From Flavobacterium daejeonense DSM 17708 (GTDB lineage: Bacteria; Bacteroidota; Bacteroidia; Flavobacteriales; Flavobacteriaceae), in NCBI RefSeq assembly GCF_000425425.1, contig NZ_AUDK01000013.1, forward strand, positions 62,001 through 126,000: a stretch of DNA of 64,000 nt, given 5' to 3'. The position numbers were made by a program, and so were the translations under genes. Shown here in pieces: positions 23,261-34,805 of this stretch (positions within the stretch are counted from its first letter, which is position 1; each line of letters opens with the position of its first letter). The notes beneath the pieces are model-generated. The model was not told the origin of the DNA. It made no database searches and worked only from the letters and a program-made list of their open reading frames with translations.

Positions 23261-25651
23261 CTAATTTCTCAAAGGTTTCCCAGCTTTCAACATATATTGA
23301 ATTCTTTCCAATGTTTTTCTTTCTGTGCAAAGCGATAAGAAAGCCTCTCTTTCTAAATCCAATAAATACTGTTCAGATACTAAAGTTGGTTCAGATAAAT
23401 CACCACCGGCCATTACATAAGCCAGTTTATTGGCTATTTTTTTATCGTGTTCAGAGATGTAACTTCCGGCTACCATCTGATCGGTTCCTACTAAGAACAT
23501 TCCCAAAGCCTGTTTTCCTAATACTTTAATATCATTACGTCTGATAGGTTGAGTATAGCCGGCTTCAGCCATTAACAAAGCATGTTTTTTGGCTTCGGCA
23601 ATCTGGCGGTCTTTGTTTACCACGATGATGTCTTTACCGTGTTGTAATAAACCGCTATCATAAGCTTCGTAACCGGAAGTAGAAACTTTTGCCATGGCAA
23701 TTGTTAGGAAATATTCCTGTAAAGTATTTAATTCCACATCGTTTTTACGGAATAAATCAGAAGCACGTAAGGTCATTTCTTTTGAACCACCTCCTCCGGG
23801 AATCACTCCAACTCCAAATTCCACCAATCCCATATAGGTTTCGGCAGCAGCAACCACTTTATCGGCGTGTAAACTCATTTCGCAACCACCACCAAAAGTC
23901 ATTCCGTGCGGTGCGACAATCACCGGAATGGATGAATAACGCACGCGCATCATGGTGTCCTGGAAATATTTTATAGAAAAATTCAATTCGTCATATTCCT
24001 GTTCGACCGCCATCATAAAAATCATTCCCAAATTGGCTCCTACTGAAAAATTTGCAGCCTGATTTCCTATTACTAAACCTTTATATTCTTTTTCCGCCAA
24101 ATCAATTCCTTTGTTGATAGCCTGTAAAACATCGCTGCCAATAGTGTTCATCTTCGATTTGAATTCGATATTCAAAATACCATCTCCTAAATCTTCAATG
24201 ATAGCGCCGCTGTTACTCCAGACTTTTTTGCTTTCGCGAATGTTATTCAGAATAATAAAAGCATCTTGTCCGGGAACTTTGGTTTGCGATTTTGTTGCAA
24301 TATCATAAAAATAAGTAGCGCCTTCTTTTACCGTATAAAAACTAGTATTTCCCGATGTTACCATTTCGTTTACCCAGGGAGCTGCAGAATGACCTTCGGC
24401 TTTGATGATTTCCAGACCTTTTTCCACTCCGATAGCATCCCAGATTTCAAATGGTCCGTTTTCCCATCCAAAACCGGCTTTCATCGCATCATCAATTTTG
24501 TATAACTCGTCTGAGATTTCAGGAATTCTATTCGAAACATAAGCAAATAAAGCAGCAAAGCTTTTTCTGTAAAATTCGCCTGCTTTGTCCTGTCCTTTGA
24601 TTAAAATTTTAAAGCGATCAATTGGTTTTTCGATGGTTTTTGTGAGTTCTAAAGTAGCAAACGAAGCTTTCTTAGCCGCTCTGTATTCTAAGGTGTTTAT
24701 GTCTAGAGAAAGTATTTCTTTATCTACTTTTTTATAAAATCCTTGAGCTGTTTTACTCCCAAACCATTTGTTTTCGACCATTTTGCTGATGAACTCCGGA
24801 AGTTGGAATAAATCATGGGCTTCATCATTGGGACAATTTTCATAAATACCATTGGCTACGTGAACCAAAGTGTCTAAACCAACCACGTCAACGGTTCTAA
24901 AAGTAGCCGACTTAGGTCGACCAATAACCGGACCAGTCAATTTATCCACTTCTTCAATAGTTAATCCCATTTCTTTGACCAAATGAAATAAACTCTGGAT
25001 TCCGAAAACGCCAATTCTGTTTCCAATAAATGCCGGAGTATCTTTAGCAACAACCGAAGTTTTTCCTAAGAACTGTTCTCCGTAATTTTTTAGGAAATCC
25101 AATACTTCAGATGAAGTTTTTGGTCCCGGAATAATTTCGAATAACTTTAAGTAACGCGCCGGATTAAAAAAGTGTGTTCCGCAAAAATGTTTTTGGAAAT
25201 CTTCCGAACGACCTTCACTCATAAAATGAATTGGAATTCCTGAAGTGTTTGAAGTAACCAACGTTCCCGGAGTTCTGTATTGGTCAATTTGTTTGAAAAC
25301 TAATTTTTTGACGTCCAAACGTTCCACTACGACTTCGATAATCCAATCTACACCGGCAATTTTTGCCATATCATCCGTTGTGTTTCCGGTGGTAATTCTG
25401 CTGGCGAATTTTGCGCTGTAAATAGGAGATGGTTTCGATTTTAACGAATTGGCTAAATGATCATTCGCAATACGGTTTCTAACCACTTTACTTTCCAGAG
25501 TGAGTCCTTTTTTACTTTCAGCTTCGGTAAGTTCGTTAGGAATAATATCCAAAAGTAGGACTTCGATACCAATGTTGGCAAAATGACAGGCAATGCCCGA
25601 ACCCATGATTCCTGAACCTACTACGGCAACTTTTTTAATTGTGCGTTTCAT
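23261..25651 (-). CDS. Bifunctional 3-hydroxyacyl-CoA dehydrogenase / enoyl-CoA hydratase
   Basis: 796 residues. The order is 3HCDH NAD-binding domain ('VAVVGSGIMGSGIACHFA', about 8-25), 3HCDH C-terminal domain ('DTPAFIGNRIGVFGIQSL'), a linker, and a C-terminal crotonase domain ('APHGMTFGGGCEMSLHAD', 'EFGVGVIPGGGGSKEM'). This reverses E. coli FadB, where hydratase is N-terminal, and matches the FadN/FadB2-like type. It performs hydration and oxidation of enoyl-CoA. Its start overlaps the MarR stop by 17 bases, indicating translational coupling with its likely regulator. Confidence 0.92.
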   Translation of the reverse strand: MKRTIKKVAVVGSGIMGSGIACHFANIGIEVLLLDIIPNELTEAESKKGLTLESKVVRNRIANDHLANSLKSKPSPIYSAKFASRITTGNTTDDMAKIAGVDWIIEVVVERLDVKKLVFKQIDQYRTPGTLVTSNTSGIPIHFMSEGRSEDFQKHFCGTHFFNPARYLKLFEIIPGPKTSSEVLDFLKNYGEQFLGKTSVVAKDTPAFIGNRIGVFGIQSLFHLVKEMGLTIEEVDKLTGPVIGRPKSATFRTVDVVGLDTLVHVANGIYENCPNDEAHDLFQLPEFISKMVENKWFGSKTAQGFYKKVDKEILSLDINTLEYRAAKKASFATLELTKTIEKPIDRFKILIKGQDKAGEFYRKSFAALFAYVSNRIPEISDELYKIDDAMKAGFGWENGPFEIWDAIGVEKGLEIIKAEGHSAAPWVNEMVTSGNTSFYTVKEGATYFYDIATKSQTKVPGQDAFIILNNIRESKKVWSNSGAIIEDLGDGILNIEFKSKMNTIGSDVLQAINKGIDLAEKEYKGLVIGNQAANFSVGANLGMIFMMAVEQEYDELNFSIKYFQDTMMRVRYSSIPVIVAPHGMTFGGGCEMSLHADKVVAAAETYMGLVEFGVGVIPGGGGSKEMTLRASDLFRKNDVELNTLQEYFLTIAMAKVSTSGYEAYDSGLLQHGKDIIVVNKDRQIAEAKKHALLMAEAGYTQPIRRNDIKVLGKQALGMFLVGTDQMVAGSYISEHDKKIANKLAYVMAGGDLSEPTLVSEQYLLDLEREAFLSLCTERKTLERIQYMLKAGKPLRN

Positions 25652-26102
25652 CTTCTGTATTTTCAGATTGATTAAATATTTTTTTATCGTGTATTAATTT
25701 GTTGATGGTTTCGGCAACTTCTATAAAATGTTCCCATTTTTCATCCGAAATATGTTTTTTAATACTTTCATTAAACTGAATGACGGTATTTTTAGACAAG
25801 GCTCTTTTTTCTTTGCCATAATCCGTCAGGTAAATCAATACCCCACGACCATCATTGGGATTTTTCTTTTTAAGAATTAATCCTTTCTCTTCCATGGATT
25901 TCAAGGTACGGGTCAAACTCGTTGGTTCTATTCCCATTTTAGGACCTAAAGTTGTTGAAGGTGTTCCTTTTTCCTTATCAATACTCAATAATGCAAATCC
26001 TGTTGCCATAGTAGCTCCGTATTTGCTTGCTTCTTCATTGTACATTCTGGAAACAGCCTGCCAAGTCGCTCTTAAGATGTAATCTATTGTTTTGTTTTTC
26101 AT
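25635..26102 (-). CDS. MarR-family transcriptional regulator of the beta-oxidation operon
   Basis: 155 residues. Winged helix with 'SIDKEKGTPSTTLGPKMGIE' and 'PTSLTRTLKSMEEKGLILKK' (residues about 48-88), followed by the wing 'NPNDGRGVLIYLTDYGKE' and a C-terminal dimerisation helix. First gene of the unit, overlapping the FadB-like gene by 17 bases. MarR proteins commonly repress their own operon and are relieved by small ligands; here an acyl-CoA is the natural guess. An AT-rich inverted repeat lies in the leader (26149-26182). Confidence 0.9.
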   Translation of the reverse strand: MKNKTIDYILRATWQAVSRMYNEEASKYGATMATGFALLSIDKEKGTPSTTLGPKMGIEPTSLTRTLKSMEEKGLILKKKNPNDGRGVLIYLTDYGKEKRALSKNTVIQFNESIKKHISDEKWEHFIEVAETINKLIHDKKIFNQSENTEDETHN

Positions 26103-26148
26103 GTGGCAAGCTTATTAAGTTTCTCTCAAAAAGAAAATCTATTTTTTA

Positions 26149-26182
26149 TCATAATCTTTTTATTTTGAATAAAAAATTATGA
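26149..26182. promoter_or_regulatory. Candidate operator in the marR leader
   Basis: TCATAAT (26149-26155) and ATTATGA (26176-26182) with matching T-run/A-run inner arms make a near-perfect 15-base inverted repeat with a TTG loop. It sits between the -7 element (26203-26210) and the start codon, where a bound MarR protein would block transcription. A second palindrome, ATGCATGCAT, lies just upstream at about 26223-26232. Confidence 0.4.
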
Positions 26183-26202
26183 TATTAGCATATCTGTTAT
26201 TT

Positions 26203-26210
26203 CAAATATA
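26203..26210 (-). promoter_or_regulatory. -7 element of the marR-beta-oxidation operon
   Basis: Minus strand TATATTTG, an exact TAnnTTTG match. The transcript would start near 26196 with a leader of about 95 bases. Confidence 0.5.
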
Positions 26211-26282
26211 AGAAAAAATAGTATGCATGCATAATAAAAAAACGCTTTTTTTTTGTTAAATAAAAAATATGAAGCAAAAAAA

Positions 26283-26310
26283 AGATTGTTTCCTTAAGAA
26301 GAAACAATCT
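26283..26310 (-). terminator. Terminator of the acyl-CoA synthetase gene
   Basis: AGATTGTTTC (26283-26292) pairs with GAAACAATCT (26301-26310); on the minus strand a run of eight T follows. Confidence 0.85.
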
Positions 26311-26335
26311 CTTTTTAAAAACGGTAATTCGGAAT

Positions 26336-28114
26336 TTAGGAGTTGTAAATTTTGTTGAACAAATCCTGATATTTTTCCATCACATTTTTACGTTTTAATT
26401 TGAGTGTAGGGGTCAGTTCTCCGCCGTCGATAGACCAGATGTCTGGGGTCAGTTCGAAACGTTTAATTTGTTCCCAATGACCAAATTTACTGTTGATACT
26501 GTCAATTTCCTGCTGGATTCGGGCAATTACTTTTTCGTTTTGAACGATGCCTTCGTGGGATGGATCTAAATCAACTTTGTTTTTTTTGGCCCATTCGATA
26601 ATAAAATCAAAATTTGGCTGAATAAACGCTCCGGGCATTTTTTGACCTTCGCCAATAACCATAATTTGTTCAATGAAACGAGATTGTTTCATCGTGTTTT
26701 CAATCAGCTGAGGCGCGATGTATTTTCCGCCGGAAGTTTTAAACATTTCTTTTTTCCGGTCGGTGATTTTTAGGAAACTGTCCTGATCTAAATTTCCAAT
26801 ATCACCAGTGTGAAAATAGCCGTCGGTGATGACTTCCTTAGTCAAAGCTTCATTTTTGTAATACCCTATCATCACATTAGGCCCTTTACAAAGGATTTCG
26901 CCGTCTTCTGCAATTTTAACTTCCACATTGTCAATTACTTTTCCAACAGTTCCAATTCGGAAACCAAAATTTCTCATGTCATTTACGGCAATTACAGGAG
27001 AAGTTTCGGTAAGACCATAACCTTCCATGACCGGAATTCCGGCTGCTGCAAAAATGCGGGAGAGGCGGGGTTGCAAAGCGGCGCTTCCGGAAACCATAAC
27101 TTCCAGTTTTCCGCCAAGACCTTCCTGCCATTTGCTAAAAATGAGTTTTCGGGCAATTTTGAGTTGGAATTCGTACCAAAATCCGTTTGCACCATAAGGT
27201 TCGTATCTTGTGCCTAAATCAATAGCCCAAAAGAATAATTTTCTTTTTATTCCGGTTAATTCGGCTCCTTTGGTGTAGATTTTATCATATACTTTTTCAA
27301 TTAGTCTTGGAACAGCCGTAATTACAGTAGGTTGAACTTCTTTGATGTTTTCGCCAATTTTTTCTATGGATTCGCCAAAATAGATGGAAACACCATAAAA
27401 TTGGTACAAATACAAAACCATTCTTTCAAAAATATGACAAATAGGCAAGAAACTCAATGCGCGACTTGCACCAGCTTTGAAAGGGATTCTGGGAGCACTA
27501 CCTAAAACATTCGATACAATATTTTGGTGCGAAAGCATCACGCCTTTAGGATTTCCTGTGGTTCCGGAAGTATAAATAATGGTTGCTAAATCTTCGGTTT
27601 GGATGCTGTTTTTTCGGTTTTCTACTTCTTCCTGATTGCTGCTGTCTTCGCCCATTTGCAACAATTCTTTCCAGTTATTACAGCTCTCTATTTCATTAAA
27701 ACTATAAATTGTTTTAAGATGAGGTAATTTGCTTTTGATGGCATTTATTTTTTTGAAAAGCTCTTCATCAGAAACAAAACAGTGGCTGGCTTCGCAGTGA
27801 TTCAAAATGTATTCGTAATCCTGTTCGGAAATCGTTGGGTAAATAGGAACGGTCTGAGCTCCGGTTTGCAAAACGCCAATATCAACAATATGCCATTCGG
27901 GTCTGTTGTTAGAAGAGATGATAGCAATTTTATCGTCTTTTTTAATTCCCAAACGCAAAAGCGCTCTGGAAATAGTGTTGGCTTTTGCAATATATTCCTG
28001 CGTGCTGATTTTTACCCAAACACCATTTTGCTTAGAAGCTAAGGCGTCTGGAATGTTATTAAACTCATCTTGTTGATGATAGGGAAAATCAAAAATTCGG
28101 GTGATTGAGGTCAT
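26336..28114 (-). CDS. Long-chain fatty acid-CoA ligase (AMP-forming)
   Basis: 592 residues of the ANL superfamily. The P-loop is 'TIIYTSGTTGNPKGVMLSH' near residue 180, the adenylate motif 'MEGYGLTETSPVIAVND' near 385, and the hinge 'TGDIGNLDQDSFLKITDRKKE' near 455 with a C-terminal subdomain ('KTSGGKYIAPQLIE'). It activates free fatty acids for the beta-oxidation pathway encoded just downstream. It has its own terminator between it and the MarR operon, so it is a separate unit. Confidence 0.93.
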   Translation of the reverse strand: MTSITRIFDFPYHQQDEFNNIPDALASKQNGVWVKISTQEYIAKANTISRALLRLGIKKDDKIAIISSNNRPEWHIVDIGVLQTGAQTVPIYPTISEQDYEYILNHCEASHCFVSDEELFKKINAIKSKLPHLKTIYSFNEIESCNNWKELLQMGEDSSNQEEVENRKNSIQTEDLATIIYTSGTTGNPKGVMLSHQNIVSNVLGSAPRIPFKAGASRALSFLPICHIFERMVLYLYQFYGVSIYFGESIEKIGENIKEVQPTVITAVPRLIEKVYDKIYTKGAELTGIKRKLFFWAIDLGTRYEPYGANGFWYEFQLKIARKLIFSKWQEGLGGKLEVMVSGSAALQPRLSRIFAAAGIPVMEGYGLTETSPVIAVNDMRNFGFRIGTVGKVIDNVEVKIAEDGEILCKGPNVMIGYYKNEALTKEVITDGYFHTGDIGNLDQDSFLKITDRKKEMFKTSGGKYIAPQLIENTMKQSRFIEQIMVIGEGQKMPGAFIQPNFDFIIEWAKKNKVDLDPSHEGIVQNEKVIARIQQEIDSINSKFGHWEQIKRFELTPDIWSIDGGELTPTLKLKRKNVMEKYQDLFNKIYNS

Positions 28115-30697
<2,583 letters not shown>

Positions 30698-30713
30698 TTA
30701 TTATTTTAAAAAG

Positions 30714-30749
30714 AAAATCCCGTTCCGATAGCTATCGGAACGGGATTTT
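30714..30749. terminator. Terminator of katG, perfect 36-base palindrome
   Basis: Left arm 30714-30731, right arm 30732-30749, centred on CCGATAGCTATCGG, with A/T flanks that make it bidirectional. The same 14-base palindrome recurs at 43151-43164 and 54325-54338. Confidence 0.85.
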
Positions 30750-30776
30750 TATTGGATTAAAAATTTAAAAATTCGG

Positions 30777-31403
30777 CTAAACAATTTTGTAAATTTTAGT
30801 AATATCTTTTAAGATTTCATCAAAATCAATGTTTAGGTCAATTAATTTTCCGCTATGAATGTCAAAAACCCAGCCGTACACTTTTAAGTTTCTTTCGCTG
30901 TTGGCTTTTTGAACTTCGGCAGTTTTAATTACATTGATACATTGCTCCTGAACGTTCAATTCAACTAATCTTTTGTATTTTTCATTTTCATCAGCAATCG
31001 CATCCAATTCTTCTCTGTGAATTCGGTAAACGTCTCGGATGTTTCTCAACCAAGGATTCAAAATTCCCAAATCAGATTGTTGCATAGCAGCCAAAACCCC
31101 TCCGCAACCATAGTGACCACAAACCACAATATGATTTACTTTTAAGCTTCCAACTGCATAATTAATAACAGACATCGAATTCAAATCGGTATTAGGAACC
31201 ATATTGGCAATGTTTCTGTGAACAAAAACTTCGCCTGGTTGTAATCCCATTACTTCTTCGGCAGTTACACGACTGTCAGAACATCCAATGTAAAGGATTT
31301 CAGGAGCTTGTCCGGCTCCTAATTTGTCAAAATAAGTTTCATCAGCCTGTAATTGTTTAGCAATCCACTTTTTGTTGTTTTCAAAAATTTGTTTGATATC
31401 CAT
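30777..31403 (-). CDS. Beta-carbonic anhydrase, second copy
   Basis: 208 residues. Zinc ligands C41, H97 and C100 ('IGCSDSRVTA', 'VCGHYGCGG') with D43-R45. Clearly paralogous to the SulP-linked enzyme at 15.1 kb but a separate monocistronic gene, so it may serve general cytoplasmic bicarbonate supply for carboxylases. Its stop lies 27 bases from the katG terminator. Confidence 0.95.
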   Translation of the reverse strand: MDIKQIFENNKKWIAKQLQADETYFDKLGAGQAPEILYIGCSDSRVTAEEVMGLQPGEVFVHRNIANMVPNTDLNSMSVINYAVGSLKVNHIVVCGHYGCGGVLAAMQQSDLGILNPWLRNIRDVYRIHREELDAIADENEKYKRLVELNVQEQCINVIKTAEVQKANSERNLKVYGWVFDIHSGKLIDLNIDFDEILKDITKIYKIV

Positions 31404-31419
31404 ATTTTTAATTTTATGT

Positions 31420-31427
31420 CAAAGGTA
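31420..31427 (-). promoter_or_regulatory. -7 element of the second carbonic anhydrase gene
   Basis: Minus strand TACCTTTG, an exact match 17 bases before the ATG. Confidence 0.5.
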
Positions 31428-31498
31428 CTATCTAAATCTAATCTAAAAAAATTGCTTTTGTAATCTCACAAAAAAGACTACTTATTTTATATTGTTAA

Positions 31499-33364
31499 CT
31501 AACCTTCCATTTTGGCAGAAAGTTCAAACCAGCGTTCTTCTTTTTCTTCTATTTTACCAATAATAATTTCTAATTCTTTTGCTTTAGCTTCAATATCCGT
31601 ATCGGCAACTTTGCCATCCGAAAAAAGCTGTTCGATTTTGGCTTTGTCTATCTCTAAATCTTTGATTTCGCGTTCGATTTTTTGATATTCTTTCTGTTCA
31701 TTAAAAGTTAGATTTCCGGTTGGATTTTTTTGTTTCCAGTCTTTCTTTTCTGTTTTGGTTTCTTCTTTCGAACCCCTAACATCGGCGCTGTCTTCATAAG
31801 CTCTGAAATCTGAATAGTTTCCGGGGAAATTCTCAATTACACCCTGACCTCTAAAAATGAACAAATGATCTACAATTTTATCCATGAAGTAACGGTCGTG
31901 TGAAACTACCAATAAACATCCCGGATAATCCAAAAGGAAATTTTCCAGTACATTAAGCGTTACAATATCCAAATCGTTAGTAGGTTCATCCAGAATCAGA
32001 AAGTTCGGATTTTGAATCAAAACCGTACATAAATACAAGCGTTTCAATTCGCCACCGCTTAGTTTTTCGACATAATCGTATTGTTTTTTGGCATCAAATA
32101 GAAAGCGTTCCAACAATTGCGAAGCCGAAATAATTTTGCCTTTGGTCAATGGAATGTATTCGCCATATTCTTTAATGACATCAATAACACGCTGACCCGG
32201 TTTTGGATTGATTCCGCTTTGGGTGTAATAACCTATTTTTATAGTGTCGCCTTTTACGACTCTTCCTGAATCAAGAGGTAAAGTTCCTGTCAGTAAGTTC
32301 AGGAAAGTAGATTTTCCGGTTCCGTTTTTACCAATGATTCCAATGCGTTCCCCACGTTGGAAATCAAAACTGAAATTATCCAGAATCACACGGTCTTTGA
32401 ATTTTTTCGAAATTTTGTGAAGCTCGATAATCTTGCTTCCCATGCGTTCCATGTTGATTTCCAGCTCCACTTTATTCTCCTTACGGCGACTTTGGGCTTT
32501 TTCTTTAATTACATAAAAATCATCCTGACGCGATTTGGATTTGGTTGTTCTCGCTTTTGGCTGACGGCGCATCCATTCTAATTCTTTTACAAAAAGGTTT
32601 TGAGCTTTGTCAACACTGGCATTTTCAGAGGCAATGCGCTCTTCTTTTTTGGCTAAATAATAAGAGTAATTTCCTTTGTATTGGTATAATTTTCCGTTGT
32701 CTAATTCTAAGATTTCATTACAAACACGTTCTAAGAAAAATCGATCGTGTGTCACCATGAAAAGGGTGATATTTTCTTTGGAAAAATAGGTTTCCAACCA
32801 TTCAATCATTTCCAAATCGAGGTGGTTGGTAGGCTCATCCAAAATCAATAAATCAGGGCGGTTAATCAAAATAATCGCCAAAGAAAGTCGTTTTTTTTGC
32901 CCTCCGGAAAGATTTTTGACTTTCAGTTTGAAATCTTCCAGTTTTAATTTGAAAAGTATTTGTTTGTATTGGGTTTCAAAATCCCAGGCATTGTGCTGAT
33001 CCATCGCATCGAAAGCCTTTTGGTAAGCTTCCTCGTCCTCAGGATTTTCTAGGGCTTTTTCGTATTGCTCAATGACTTTTAAGGTTTCATTATCTGAAGC
33101 GAAAATGCTTTCCTCAATTGTCAGTTCGTTCTGCAAATTATTATCCTGCGACAAAAACGCCATTCGGATGCCTTTTCTTAAAACTATTTGGCCGGTATCA
33201 GGTTCTTCCAAACCGTTGATAATGCTCATAATGGTGGTTTTTCCGGAACCGTTTTTGGCAATAAAAGCAATTTTTTGGTCTTTGTTGATTCCAAAAGAAA
33301 TGTTATCAAAAAGGACTCTTTCCCCAAAAGATTTGGATATATTTTCGACAGATAAATAATTCAC
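31499..33364 (-). CDS. ABC-F family ATPase (Uup/EttA-like ribosome-associated protein)
   Basis: 621 residues with two tandem ABC cassettes and no membrane segment. Walker A motifs are 'IAKNGSGKTTIMSI' and 'IGKNGTGKSTFLNL', signatures 'NLSGGQKKRLSLAIILI' and 'LSGGELKRLYLCTVLIQ', Walker B 'LLILDEPTNHLDL' and 'FLILDEPTNDLDI'. The inter-domain linker is charged, and the C-terminus carries a coiled coil ('EIKDLEIDKAKIEQLFSD') as in Uup. ABC-F proteins act on stalled ribosomes rather than in transport; Uup is the nearest guess. Confidence 0.93.
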   Translation of the reverse strand: MNYLSVENISKSFGERVLFDNISFGINKDQKIAFIAKNGSGKTTIMSIINGLEEPDTGQIVLRKGIRMAFLSQDNNLQNELTIEESIFASDNETLKVIEQYEKALENPEDEEAYQKAFDAMDQHNAWDFETQYKQILFKLKLEDFKLKVKNLSGGQKKRLSLAIILINRPDLLILDEPTNHLDLEMIEWLETYFSKENITLFMVTHDRFFLERVCNEILELDNGKLYQYKGNYSYYLAKKEERIASENASVDKAQNLFVKELEWMRRQPKARTTKSKSRQDDFYVIKEKAQSRRKENKVELEINMERMGSKIIELHKISKKFKDRVILDNFSFDFQRGERIGIIGKNGTGKSTFLNLLTGTLPLDSGRVVKGDTIKIGYYTQSGINPKPGQRVIDVIKEYGEYIPLTKGKIISASQLLERFLFDAKKQYDYVEKLSGGELKRLYLCTVLIQNPNFLILDEPTNDLDIVTLNVLENFLLDYPGCLLVVSHDRYFMDKIVDHLFIFRGQGVIENFPGNYSDFRAYEDSADVRGSKEETKTEKKDWKQKNPTGNLTFNEQKEYQKIEREIKDLEIDKAKIEQLFSDGKVADTDIEAKAKELEIIIGKIEEKEERWFELSAKMEG

Positions 33365-33423
33365 TTTGTATGTTATGCGTTAAAAATTATGCGTTTTGGA
33401 AGGTTTTAGACCAAAACTTTTGG

Positions 33424-33431
33424 CAAAAGTA
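33424..33431 (-). promoter_or_regulatory. -7 element of the ABC-F gene
   Basis: Minus strand TACTTTTG, an exact match 60 bases before the ATG and just past the stop of the neighbouring gene. Confidence 0.45.
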
Positions 33432-33455
33432 AGCTATTCTGTTTCTATTTACGAA

Positions 33456-34424
33456 TTAATTGTGGAGATAGGATTGCAGTATAGAAGATAGATCTATATA
33501 GTGCATTTGCTGCTGAACATTTAAAATTGGTTTCAAAATCAAAGCTTCGTTCGTCAAATAATAATGAAGTCCGTCGGTTGTGGAGATTCCTTCTATTTGA
33601 TGAAAAGAGAATTGGAGATTGATTCTTCGTTTATTTCCTGATGAAAAATTATTGTTTTTAAAATCATACAACAGGTATAGAAACGGTTTCCCGTGTTTGG
33701 AATAACCGCACAGTGTGATTAGCTTTTTAGATTCTAAATAAGTTGCGGCTGTAATCAGGCCTTTAGTGTCAATCGTTTGTTTTAATTGAGCAATATGATT
33801 TCCGGTTTGTTTGGGTATTGTGTAGATGCCGGTTTTATTTGATTTCCATTGTTTGGTGAACAAATAAATACTGTCTTTGGTAACCACAAAAGCTTCGCAA
33901 TCAAAATTGGTAGTATTAGGTTTTTGAATGCTAAAGTCAGTTTGGTCAGCATAAGAAAAAGCAATCGTATCAATGATTGGGGTATTTGTCAGGAAAGACT
34001 TTTTTTCGATTCTTAAAATGTGTAAATCGCGTCGGTTTCCCTGATAATTGTTTCCAAAATCGCCAATATAAAGGGAATTGCTGTCTTGGGTGATTTCTTC
34101 CCAGTCGGTGTTGGTTACCTTTTCTAGTTTGATTTTCTTTTTGATCGCTCCTAAAGTATCCAGTCCGTAAATAGTGATGTCATGGTCGTCATTGTGTGTC
34201 CATAATAAATTATCGAAAGCAATTAGTCCCGAAGTTTCTCTTAAAGTATCGCTAAGTTTTTGAGTGGATTCGGCTTTGGTTTTTACTTTTTTATATTCGC
34301 AACTGCCATCATTTAATGTGGCTTTTGGGTTGAAGTTTTTAGCCAGCGGATCGGTACAGTCAGCCATTTGTGCCTGAATCAAAGAAGTTGTAATAAGGAA
34401 GAATATTAAAAACAGATTTCTCAA
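33456..34424 (-). CDS. Secreted protein with N-terminal CTDP motif and a likely beta-propeller
   Basis: 322 residues. A signal peptide (1-18) is followed by 'CTDPLAKNFNPKATLNDGSC', a short cysteine-bounded module common in secreted Bacteroidota proteins. The remainder contains several repeating beta blades of the type 'TDWEEITQDSNSLYIGDFGN', 'DCEAFVVTKDSIYLFTKQW', 'GLITAATYLESKKLITLCGY', consistent with a propeller of about six short blades. Extracytoplasmic; ligand or substrate unknown. Monocistronic. Confidence 0.75.
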   Translation of the reverse strand: MRNLFLIFFLITTSLIQAQMADCTDPLAKNFNPKATLNDGSCEYKKVKTKAESTQKLSDTLRETSGLIAFDNLLWTHNDDHDITIYGLDTLGAIKKKIKLEKVTNTDWEEITQDSNSLYIGDFGNNYQGNRRDLHILRIEKKSFLTNTPIIDTIAFSYADQTDFSIQKPNTTNFDCEAFVVTKDSIYLFTKQWKSNKTGIYTIPKQTGNHIAQLKQTIDTKGLITAATYLESKKLITLCGYSKHGKPFLYLLYDFKNNNFSSGNKRRINLQFSFHQIEGISTTDGLHYYLTNEALILKPILNVQQQMHYIDLSSILQSYLHN

Positions 34425-34805
34425 AGCGATTTATTTTTTTAGAATAAATTCAAAAGTAAATGATTTTGCGCGTTTCCTGTTTATTGGAAACCAAAAAGCT
34501 TTTTGAGATAAAAAAAATCAATTTTTAGATTGACAACCATAAGAATGTGTCTTTACTGCCGTTATTATGTTGGATTAAGTGAAATTATCGTAAAAAATAG
34601 CTCAGTTACCAAGTTTGTATTTTTATCGAATTGGTAAAAAACGATAGGTTTCTGATTTGATTTTTGTTAAAATAGAGATTATTATTTTGAAAATGAGTTA
34701 CTTGTTATAATTAATATAGGAAAGATGCATTTTATGTAATTTATGTTTTAAGAATTTAGTAATTTCGCAAACAGAAATTAAAAAACCACCTTTTGGGTTA
34801 ACAAT
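34425..34805. other. 381-base divergent intergenic region
   Basis: Holds the promoter of the minus-strand CTDP gene (34451-34458) and the upstream region of the E2 gene. A TTACCAA (34606-34612)/TTGGTAA (34631-34637) inverted repeat with an 18-base spacer and TAATTTCG near 34758 (one mismatch from TAnnTTTG) are the only signals I see. Confidence 0.45.
34451..34458 (-). promoter_or_regulatory. -7 element of the CTDP-motif protein gene
   Basis: Minus strand TACTTTTG, an exact match, 27 bases before the ATG. Confidence 0.45.
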
